NCBI GenBank assembly: GCA_029959085.1
Contig: JARWIR010000008.1
Location: 8,432,001 to 8,496,000, forward strand
Direction: 5' to 3'
DNA from: Nemophila menziesii
Lineage: Eukaryota; Streptophyta; Magnoliopsida; Boraginales; Hydrophyllaceae
DNA: 64,000 bases
The notes beneath the pieces are model-generated. The model was not told where the DNA came from and searched no databases. It worked only from the letters and a program-made list of their open reading frames with translations. Made by a program: the position numbers and the translations under genes. This document shows, one piece after another, positions 55,694 to 64,000 of this stretch (position 1 is the first letter of the stretch; every line of letters starts with the position of its first letter).

Positions 55694-56890
55694 CAACACC
55701 ATCCAACCGCCCCTCCCACACCCACCACTACTCTACCAACACAATAGATACGCCATCTAGCCATAAACATACCCAAACACCACCACCACCACCACACCCC
55801 CATCGCACTACCACCTTACACACCTCAACTCACCATCACCATACACATAATATCCAACCTTCACACATTCACCACCATCACCTTCCCACACACCACAATC
55901 ATTTTCATTCATCTATACACAAACATATATACACATATATTTTCACACACATATATACATATTTTTTCAAAACTATACACATGCGCTGTGGCGAATCCAT
56001 AAACATAAATGAGGGAGGTCTTGAATCGTAAGGGGGTTCGGGGGAGACTCCCCCAAATTTTTTTTGTTTAGTATTTAATAAAAAAACATGAAACAAATGA
56101 ATATATATTAATTAATCACTTGAGGAATAATTTTGATGATATAAATAATTATATATATATATATATATATTAATTAATACTTATTATATCTGTTAAAAAT
56201 TATTACAAAAATACCTGATAAGAAAATCTCAATAATATATAAAAAAATTAACAAAAGTTAAAAAATACCGGATGACTAATGATAAATTGAAAAACTGTGA
56301 ATTTAATTTGTGTAAAAGTTCTGATGGAAGTTAAATAATTTTTTAAGGTTAAAATTTATAAGTTAAATGAGCTAAAAACCTAAAATAATAAAATAGGTTA
56401 AATAACTTTTTTTTAAGAGTTTGAGGGTGAGCTTAAGCCAACCCCTTGTAGTACATACATCCACCACTGCACATGCGCAACCACCACTACTTCCCACCAC
56501 ACAAACACACTATTATCACCAACATACACACAATGACGACCCATACATACACAAATACATACAAACCAAACCACACACACCATCCTACCATCACTATACA
56601 CGGATAAACACCACCCCATCCCACCCACACATATACTTATCACTCAAACACCACTCATGCATATAAGCATACCACCACCACACATTCTTATAGACATAGA
56701 CACACCCATACACAACCACACAACCACACCGGTCCCACCCCACTCCCATACATACTTATTGCATTCATTTTCACACAACATATACATATATTTTTAGTAA
56801 ACACACACACACACACATACACACAATCATACTTCACACATACATACATATGCATACACACACGTAGATATATTTCGCACATACATAAAT
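55694..56890 (+). repeat. C/A-rich simple-sequence region with an AT-rich middle
   Basis: C/A-rich, G-poor tracts (55694-55980 and 56440-56890) surround an AT-rich part (56090-56420). Frames here read as His/Thr/Pro or, in reverse, Val/Cys/Gly repeats and are not genes. An inverted word gggggagactcccccaa lies near 56040. Confidence 0.7.
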
Positions 56891-57199
56891 ACACCTATAT
56901 ACCCACAAATAAATTTAGTAATTTAAAAAAATAATAATTTGTTTTATATTTTTTATATATTGGAGAAATTAAAGCGAGGAATGTATTTGTAAGATTTGAT
57001 TCATTGTGGTAAATTTTTTTAATAAAATCTATTTCGATAAAAATAAGAAAGATAAACAATATAATAAAAATATTTTTAAAAAAATCTATTTCAATAAAAT
57101 GAGAAAAATATTAAATATAATAGTTTTTTTGATTAAATTTTTTGATAAAAAGATACAATAAATCAAATTTTACAAATACGTTTCGCACTTCAATTTCTC

Positions 57200-57201
<2 letters not shown>

Positions 57202-57285
<84 letters not shown>
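57202..57285. repeat. (AT)n followed by (AC)n microsatellite
   Basis: About 32 AT units (57202-57266) followed by about 10 AC units. Strong length polymorphism is expected. Confidence 0.95.
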
Positions 57286-57741
57286 CAAATTTTATTTGTA
57301 CGATTTTCTTCTCCTTCTGTAAAAAAAAAATTAACATTCTATACTTTATTTTATTTCTTCTCATAATTTTAATTTTTAAAAATATAAATTTGATGTGAGA
57401 TTTAATTGGATTTATATTTATATATAAATTTAAGAATTATTGATTACTAGTGAATAATTTTAACATTGTAATATTTTTTTTCTTATAATTTTTATATTTT
57501 GTGATTATATGGTGTTAATATTAAGAGCAATTTTGTATAATTATATAAGTTATTTCAAATCCTAATACAATATCATAATTTATCAAGTATAGATCAAAAT
57601 CAATTAATTTTTCTTCATTTATATTCCTATGACCTACCAAGCATGATATAATAATTACCAAGATAATTTTATTTCCATAGTAATTCCATTACTTGATATA
57701 TTCCATTCCTGACGAAATCTATTACCGCGTACCAATCGCGC

Positions 57742-58289
57742 TGAGCCTTCGAAGTACGACTGGTGATAACACTGAGCCTTCGAAGTACTAGCACGACAAT
57801 AGGCAGTGGAAAAAATTATAGTTTCACCGTGCTTGTTCGTGGTATGAAACATTAAGTGTAGTTGCAATTATATTTCACTGTTAAGTGTCAATATTGCAAA
57901 GACTTAATATCAACATAGATCGTGTTTAATGACACCACTTATTGTGCTTAGTGACATGACCAAATGTATTCAGTGTCATCACATATCGTGCTTATTGTTA
58001 CACTAAAGCTTCTGTCATACATAGCGATAAAGTTTGTGAATTTGAATTGTGAAAAATGTTTTTTCTTTATTTAGGGTTATTTTAGGTCTTTTGCAAACCC
58101 TTTGGCTGTAATTCATAATTTTATTTTGGTTGAAAAATCTTTCATGTAAGCACGTATGCGTCGAAGATCATTATATTTATTTTTTGGTCGACGTGATCTA
58201 CAAAAGACTAGTTTATACTACATATACACTATCAAAACCGATCTATCCGATCCCTGGTCATGAAAAGTTATCTATGAAGTCAAAAACCA
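57742..58289. other. Unassigned DNA with short direct repeats
   Basis: ctgagccttcgaagtac is repeated at 57741-57757 and 57772-57788 next to the DNA element end. Further loose repeats (gtgacaccacttattgtgctta-like words) follow at 57920-58005. No gene. Confidence 0.5.
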
Positions 58290-59170
58290 TAATTTTGTCT
58301 CGGCCTGCCGCCCAGAGGATCTAGTGATGGAATCAACCCTTTTGTAAAAAATACAAGGAACAAGAGCGAATCGTTCGACCAATTCCTTGATTCTTTGCAA
58401 AATAGGGTAAATAGTCTAATTAGAATTTGATGAAAGCCTAACACCTGAATAACATCAAGGATATCAGAGAAGATGGCCTTCTCCATACGGTCGTACTAAT
58501 CACAAGGTTATATAGTTTGAAGAACCAGATGAGCTTCACCTTTGGTCGTTGTCCAGCATCGTATTGAGTTGGAATGGTTGATGTTCACCTCGCTATCCTT
58601 ACGCATTTCCACAATTCCTATTCCGATAGGGTCCTACCATTTCGTAAGTGATGCATCACAAAGAAACAATATATCATTAGTAAGTGGCGGAGGTGGACAA
58701 TTATTTTCATATCCCCCTAGAGGCCAAAAACAGGTATTTGTAATCCACCCTGGTCCAGAAAGTTCAGTCATCATAGTCATCATCTTTTTCATTGAGAGAA
58801 TAACTGTCTTGCAATCAATAGAATTGTATCCGTGATAATCCATCATTTTAGCCTTCCAATTATTCCAATACATTAGTATGACATATGTTTTGATAACCTT
58901 CGCATCCCATCCACATGACCAATAAAAATAGACAATCCTCACCATCCAATCACCGATATATTCTTCCATATTCTTGTCAATACAGATTCATAGTGTTGAT
59001 CCTTCCCAAATAAGGGTAATAACAAGACAAGATAGAAGCAGATGTTCAACCGACTCCGTAGTATCTGGACACCAGTAGCAATGGTCATTTTTACCGCATT
59101 CTATTTTTACAAGTTTAATACCGTCAAAATGGCCTCTTGCAGAAATGGTTAGCCACACAACAGTTAATTA
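58290..59170 (-). pseudogene. LINE fragment: zinc finger and RNase H, minus strand
   Basis: On the minus strand, a zinc-binding RT domain (ISARGHFDGIKLVKIECG near 59160-59095, with C-x-W-C and VEHLLLSC words) runs into a linker (ILMYWNNWKAKMM near 58870) and a degraded RNase H (LCDASLTKW near 58640, GIGIV, KAIFSDILDV near 58480). It resembles the equivalent region of the LINE at 46.6-51 kb but is shorter and more damaged. Confidence 0.65.
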
Positions 59171-59221
59171 TGTTAGGACCTGGGAGTACGCTAGGGTAAT
59201 GGATCAAACCGGCTACCAGTA

Positions 59222-59660
59222 TCAAGCTTAATGTGGACGATCCTTTAGGGTATGATTCATCTAAGGCGGGGGTTGGTGGAATTTAGAGGATATTAACAAA
59301 TATTTCTTAGGTGGGTTCACAGGGTCGTGAAGGGTTAACTCGTCTTTCCAAGCAGAACTTTTTGCTTTGCATTTTGGATTACTCATGGAGGTGAAATGAA
59401 CATACGAAACATTGCTCATTGAAACAAACTCGCTCGATTACACGTGCTAGTGAAGGGCAGGGAACAATGGGGTCAGTTCGATGGGATTGTATTGTCATGT
59501 AGAATATTAAGCAACTCATAGGGTGTCGAGCTTACACATGCTTATCGAGAGGCGATCTTTTGTGTAAATTAGATGGCAAGAATGGAAGCAACTAGTACGG
59601 AGGGCCGATCCCTTATACATACGAGTCCACCCCTTTGGAAGTTATTAACGCGATAGAAGT
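59222..59660 (+). pseudogene. RNase H (RVT_3) relic, plus strand
   Basis: Plus-strand pieces in shifting frames read KLNVD, GGVGGIFR-like text, SSFQAELFALHFGLLM, TNSLD and ANLCADKLARMG-like text, the typical order of the RNase H domain found in plant LINEs and in related host-annotated proteins. It faces the minus-strand LINE relic at 58.3-59.2 kb, so it comes from a separate insertion or an inversion. Confidence 0.55.
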
Positions 59661-60652
59661 GATTGGTTCACACTTCACACCTACCTACGATTATACGCCT
59701 CAATTGTATGTAATAAAAATCTTATTATATGTAATATATACCCCATACATATAATACACGATTACATACACATTCTATCTAATATAATATACACATCTAT
59801 ATAATATAATATGTTAATTATATATATATATATCTATATATATGTATGGGAGAGAGAGGCATTGCTCGTTTAACCTAATTTCTATCAAACACTTTTCCTT
59901 TTCTTCCTTCTTTATCCAATTGTAAGTTCTTCGAAATAAAAAAACCAATTATAAGTTCTCTATTTTACTACTGATTTATCTTTTCTCTTTAATTATTTGA
60001 TTGATTGTGATATCAATAGTGAATTTGATCCGATCTTAGATGACATTAATCGAAACCATTAAGCTTTTGATATTAATTATATTACTTTTGTTGATTTTAG
60101 CTTTGAAATTTCGAGATCTGGATATGCAATAGTTTAATTGATAGTAGCGAGTCTATATTTAGCTGATTTGATCGAAAGATTTGATTTTTATGGTCTATTT
60201 AGGTGTTTTTCGATATGTGGTGTTCTTACTATTCATGAATTTAAGTGTTTATGAAAGGATTGTATTTTTATTAATTTAGCTTTGATCTGAAATTCATAGA
60301 TCTGGATATGCAATAGTTTTATTATTATTAGCTAATCATATTTAGCTGATTTGATCAAAAGATTTGATTTTTATGGTCTATTTAGGTGTTTTCTGATATG
60401 TGGTGTTTTTTTATTGATGAATTTAATTGCTCCTTAAGGATTTTTTGTCTTGTGATTAAAGTGTTAGATTAAATATTGTATTTTTATCAATTTTGCTTTG
60501 CTCTGAAATTCAGAAATCTGGGTATGAAATAGATTTGATTGAAAGATTTGATTTTTATCATATTTAGGTGTTTATGATATAGTGTTCGATTGTTGATGGA
60601 TTTAATTGATATGTATTTTTATTAAAAGTCATTTGATCTGTTACTGATTTTC
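59661..60652 (+). other. Possible promoter, leader exon and leader intron
   Basis: A pyrimidine-rich leader (about 59885-59925) precedes a donor-like ttgtaagt (59920-59927). AT-rich intron-like DNA then extends to an acceptor-like gattttcag at 60644-60652. No protein is encoded. The region resembles the leader intron of a plant gene whose body is missing or diverged. Confidence 0.4.
60080..60610 (+). repeat. Triplicated intron segment
   Basis: Three diverged copies, about 150-200 bp apart, share ttgaaagatttgattttta, tatttaggtgttt and gatctggatatgcaatag words (about 60101-60250, 60265-60430, 60481-60610). A related segment follows the RabE1-like relic at 2257-2340. Confidence 0.65.
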
Positions 60653-60840
60653 AGCTGTGAATTTCGATCCAGGTGGAAGAAAAACATCCAGGATTGGTGT
60701 AAAGCTATAAAAGCCGTGATTCAATAAAGGTACTATCACTTTTTTTTTTGAAATTTTGTGAGTTATTTGTATAATTCAATCTCTTGTTGCTATTAGACTT
60801 CAAAAAAGGAATTGTTTTATCAAAGGGTATGCGAGAAATT

Positions 60841-60920
60841 GGGGAATTGAGAAATTGGGGAATTGAGAAATTGGGGAATTGAGAAATTGGGGAATTGAGT
60901 AATTGGGGAATTGAGTAATT
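60841..60920 (+). repeat. 16-bp minisatellite
   Basis: Five units of ggggaattgagaaatt (the last two with gagtaatt), preceded by half a unit. No function is apparent. Confidence 0.95.
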
Positions 60921-61454
60921 GCAGCTTTTATTCTTAGTAGTAATTGCAGCTTTTATACTATATGTGTGGTGGCTTATGCTGGAAGATAGATACAATATAT
61001 GGTTTTATAGTTTGTGTTGAAGTATCGTGTTGCTATTTTTTAGTTATGCTGCTTATCTTTGTTTAACTAAAATTTACTAGGAGTTAGTTAATGTTAGTTA
61101 GTTTGTACTTTCTACTGGTTGTTTGTAAGGTTTCCGTAAAGGATGCGTGTTAGAGCCTTATTAATGGAAAATCTGATTTCCTGATAAAAAAATTTTATTT
61201 GCTTATACATAACTAGTTGTCTCAATTTATTGATTTGCTTTTTAAATTCTTTTATTTTTACTTTTGTAATTTTTTGAATGCTTTTGAGATTGTGTAATGG
61301 ATTAGTTTTGATTTTCCTTATTATTGCTATGTTTTGATTAACATTAAATAATTAGTATATTTTCTCCTTCTATTGGCAGAACTGAAACTACATAGAGAGG
61401 ATTCTGCTGCAGTATTTTTGAATCGATTTTTGAAAGAAGATTATAAGGAAAATA

Positions 61455-61712
61455 ATGAATACATACATGAATACTGATGATGAGCTTAAAATGAAACCTT
61501 TGGAAAATTTTAATGACCAGGATTTTGAAGATGCGATAATAAATCGTGATATTTATTTTGACTTAAGGGTGATTAGATATTACATTATATTAGTATATTT
61601 ACTAATAGTTATTTTCTCCCCTAGAGTCCTTATTTTTATTGACCATCGCAATATACCCGTCCATAAAATTGTAACCCAGACCAGTACCAATATAGGCAGG
61701 CCCAGCCCATAA
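61455..61712 (+). CDS. Hypothetical 85-codon ORF, possible truncated exon
   Basis: An acceptor-like ctattggcag precedes 61381, and the ATG at 61455 opens MNTYMNTDDELKMKPLENFN. The first 40 residues are polar; the last 45 are hydrophobic and look like read-through of intergenic DNA (the downstream promoter lies in this part). I recognise no domain. It may be the last piece of a gene whose leader lies at 59.9-60.7 kb. Low confidence that it is translated. Confidence 0.25.
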   Translation: MNTYMNTDDELKMKPLENFNDQDFEDAIINRDIYFDLRVIRYYIILVYLLIVIFSPRVLIFIDHRNIPVHKIVTQTSTNIGRPSP

Positions 61713-61878
61713 AATAGGTCACAATTACTATATATAACAACATTGTCCGCAAAATTCTCATTTCCGAAACCCTAAGGCGCAGCTTTTTCTCTCCATCGCA
61801 TTTTCGAAACCCTAAGGCGCAGCTTTTCCTCTGCATCGCAACCTCTCCATTGCAATAAGAATACTCCCAGATTTCAAG
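61699..61878 (+). promoter_or_regulatory. Promoter and 5' leader of the 62.4-kb gene
   Basis: Two overlapping site II type words (GGCCCA 61699-61704, AGCCCA 61704-61709), a TATA-like ctatatataa (61729-61738), then two telo-boxes AAACCCTAA (61767-61775, 61807-61815) inside a 40-bp tandem duplication. Site II plus telo-box is typical of plant genes expressed in dividing cells (ribosomal proteins, replication). The leader exon probably ends at 61878 before gttaat. Confidence 0.65.
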
Positions 61879-61940
61879 GTTAATATATCGTATCTCTCTC
61901 GTTTATTGATTTATTGATTTACTTATTAGATGTAGTCTAT

Positions 61941-62276
61941 TGTGTAAACCCTAGAAACCTAGATCAGATCTATAATTTATCATATGGTTTATTACATGCT
62001 CTTTTCTCCATCCATATCTGTAGGTGTACTATAATTCTGTGTAAACCCTACATCTGTTATGATCTGCGTTAATTTATTGATTTATTGATTTTCTGTGTTT
62101 CCGTTTATTAGTCTTATACCTACTAGTCTAATGTGTAAACCCTAGAAACCTAGATCAGTTCTATAATTTATCATATGGTTTATTACCTGCTCTTATCTCC
62201 ATATCTGTGGTTTTCAAGTTAATTTAATCACCCAGTGTACTATAATTCTGTGTAAACCCTACTTCTGTTATGATCT
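61941..62276 (+). repeat. Tandem duplication in the leader intron
   Basis: 61941-62065 and 62132-62276 are near copies (tgtgtaaaccctagaaacc start, ctgttatgatct end), 191 bp apart. Both carry aaaccctag words like those in the leader. Confidence 0.85.
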
Positions 62277-62423
62277 ATTGGTTTATTAGCGTTCTGATTT
62301 TTGTGGTTTTTTAATTTAGCGTTCAAATTTAACCACCTGTGTCTATGTAACTTTGTCACAATTTATAATCAAATAAGTATTACTAGTTTTTCTCACATAA
62401 AAATCTAATTTCCAAAAGGAAAC

Positions 62424-64000
62424 ATGCTTCGCTTGAGTAAGCTTACCGTGGCTGAGGAAGCTGTTGAAGAGACAGCATTCATCATTGCTGCTGGTAAAGA
62501 AGCCTTAACGAGCGACACTTTAACGGTAATCTTCGGAAAATATTACTTTTGATTTTGTTTTACGTTATTTGTATCTAAAATTTGGATATATGTCCAGGAT
62601 CTACTCTTTTCTGAGATGAAACAGTCTACCCTGAAGATTATGGTAGCTAAGGCTCAAGTAACTGACATACAACGTAAGTTCTCTAGATTATCTCGAGCGA
62701 AGTTCTGTTTTCTCGTTGAGAGATTGCCTTATGAAGTTAAAGAAGGAGAGACATGTAAAGAAGTAGATATTGAAAGCTTCTATGTGGCCATAAGTGACAG
62801 GGAGTACAATTACATCGAACTGAGTGTTAGTTACTTTTTGGAATTTATATATTGTATTTTGAAATTAAAACTAATATCTGCTTATTGACTATTAGGAGGA
62901 GCTCAAAAAACTATTTGCTGAATCTAATTTGACAATTACGGAAGATGGAGTTGTGGTTGGAAAAGGAACTCCCCTGCCAGGTATTTTTTTTTTGTTTTTA
63001 GTGAGCAATTTTTTTTTTTATTAAAGCTCCAATTATTCGCACTTTCCATAGTTACTTGCTTTTCTTCAAACTTTTCCTTATCCGCAGGTAATACTGATTC
63101 CCTTTAATAATCTTCTGTCAGGTATCCACAAAGTTCGCATTGGAATTATGCTGAGTCGTTCAAGTGTTAAGAAAGTATGTGTACCTGACCCTCCTACCCT
63201 TGAGTCAAATGAAGAACCTTCTGCTCTTGAGTCCAATGAAGAGGTAACAGATCTTCTACTGCAACTTTTCTGCTTTGTATTTAATTAACTAATTAAATAT
63301 TTATTTATTATGTTAGAAGAAGGAAAGTAATAAGGAAAGTAACCGTTGGGTTAAGGCTGCCACTGAGAAACTGATTGCATTGAATGTAGCTAATGGATTT
63401 AGTGAAAGTTGGTGAGTGAAAAGTTAATAAAATTGTTAAATGTGTAGATTTTAGATTCTTATTCTGTTTTTTTTTGTTTTATAACTACAGGCTTAGAAAC
63501 ATTAACTCGGTAGAACCACATAAGTCTTATTTTAAGAAGTCTGATGCCGCACTGACCAAAAAGTGGACTCGGGAAGAAGAATTTTATAAGAATAGAAAAT
63601 ATTTGAAACAGGTGGGTTCAGAGTATTCAACTCTGTTTGGTGCATTATTGAAGGTCAAAGCAGCTTTTGTAGAAGGGCTTGATAAAGGGACTTACAGTAC
63701 AAGAAACTTTGAGAACTGGGTCAAAGCTCTTCATAGTGAGCCTGACTTCTGTTCACTATATAACAAAGCAAGCTTGGATGTTTCTCTGAAAAAAGTTTTT
63801 GAAGCTGTGAAACCTGCTACTACTGCTCCATCTCTCCAGCCTTCCGGTGATAATGAACTTGCAATGGTTCTGGTTCCAGCTTCCCAGACACCTGCTACTA
63901 CTGCTCCATCTCTCCAGCCTTCCGGTGATAATGAACTTGCAATGGTTCTTGTTCAAGCTTCCCAGCCAGCTGCTATTACTGCTCCATCTCTCCAGCCTTC
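62424..64000 (+). CDS. Six-exon host gene of unknown function, truncated by window end
   Basis: Exons read from the sequence: 62424-62525, 62598-62825, 62896-62980, 63122-63243, 63317-63411 and 63491-64000 (open). All introns inside the CDS have GT-AG ends, and the phases fit (0, 0, 1, 0, 2). The start MLRLSKLTVAEEAVEETAFI follows the leader intron. The acceptor for that leader intron (near 62418) is weak, so the first exon may start elsewhere. The protein is hydrophilic and mixed-charge, with an alpha-helical look in exons 1-2, an acidic ESNEEPSALESNEE stretch in exon 4 and a basic exon 6 (KKSDAALTKKWTREEEFYKN). From 63813 it repeats a 26-residue unit (PATTAPSLQPSGDNELAMVL plus six). No signal peptide, membrane segment or family is recognised. 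The intact frame across five introns argues for a real gene. Confidence 0.75.

Larger units (their letters stand above)
53777..57741. mobile_element. Long-TIR DNA element remnant with nested insertions
   Basis: A 16-bp perfect inverted pair, ATTGGTACGCGGTAAT (53784-53799) with its complement at 57721-57736, is set in longer imperfect ends rich in ggaatgg/ccattcc words. Between them lie C/A-rich simple repeats, a solo LTR and an AT/AC microsatellite. No transposase is recognised. The target duplication is not clear, so the superfamily (PIF-Harbinger or hAT) stays open. Confidence 0.55.

Noticed and set aside
56413..56894. Val/Cys/Gly-rich and His/Thr-rich frames
   Set aside because: Both strands of a C/A-rich simple repeat.
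60841..60920. CRISPR-like regular repeat
   Set aside because: Units are contiguous without spacers and the DNA is plant nuclear; it is a minisatellite.

Overview
The window looks like nuclear DNA of a flowering plant, most likely a eudicot, although nothing in it fixes the species. The evidence is intron-bearing host genes at the right edge, plant-type LTR retrotransposons (Ty1-copia and Athila-type Ty3-gypsy), plant L1-type LINEs with RNase H domains, a Helitron and small TIR elements. Most of the 64 kb is transposon. I saw no tRNA gene, rRNA gene, CRISPR array or organellar gene.

Left part (1-3048): a decayed minus-strand LINE, then a tiny relic of a RabE1-type GTPase gene (TATA box, 11 codons, stop). 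Centre (3049-38969): a four-level nest. A Ty1-copia element (TSD not exact) is split inside its RT by Athila-type element A (TSD AGCAA). A is split by Athila element B (TSD GGCGG). The 3' LTR of B is split by minus-strand element C (TSD ATGTG). A 693-bp foldback MULE-like element (TSD TTAATTAAA) sits in the copia 3' LTR. B has an uninterrupted 1880-aa gag-pol and a 438-aa second ORF and is the only plausible autonomous element. A and C share one LTR family but lack RT and the integrase catalytic core, so they look mobilised in trans. LTR pairs differ by roughly 2.5% (copia), 1% (A and B) and under 0.5% (C), counted by eye, which broadly fits the nesting order.

Right part (38970-59660): a kinesin-14 (KCBP-like) exon relic; a minus-strand Helitron filled with a TTAAGG array; copia and Athila remnants; a Tourist-like MITE; a large decayed LINE with a solo B-family LTR (TSD GCTGT) at its 5' side; a long-TIR DNA element holding a solo A-family LTR and C/A-rich microsatellites; and two opposed LINE RNase H relics.

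Right edge (59700-64000): host gene space. There is a leader-like region with a triplicated intron segment, then a six-exon gene of unknown function. Its promoter has site II motifs and duplicated telo-boxes, it has a duplicated leader intron, and its protein ends in 26-residue tandem repeats that run off the window.

The most interesting signal is structural and non-coding. In A, B and C the polypurine tract lies between two hairpins, one of which covaries between families. The polypurine motif recurs several times inside each element, and a further hairpin block is conserved between otherwise divergent families.
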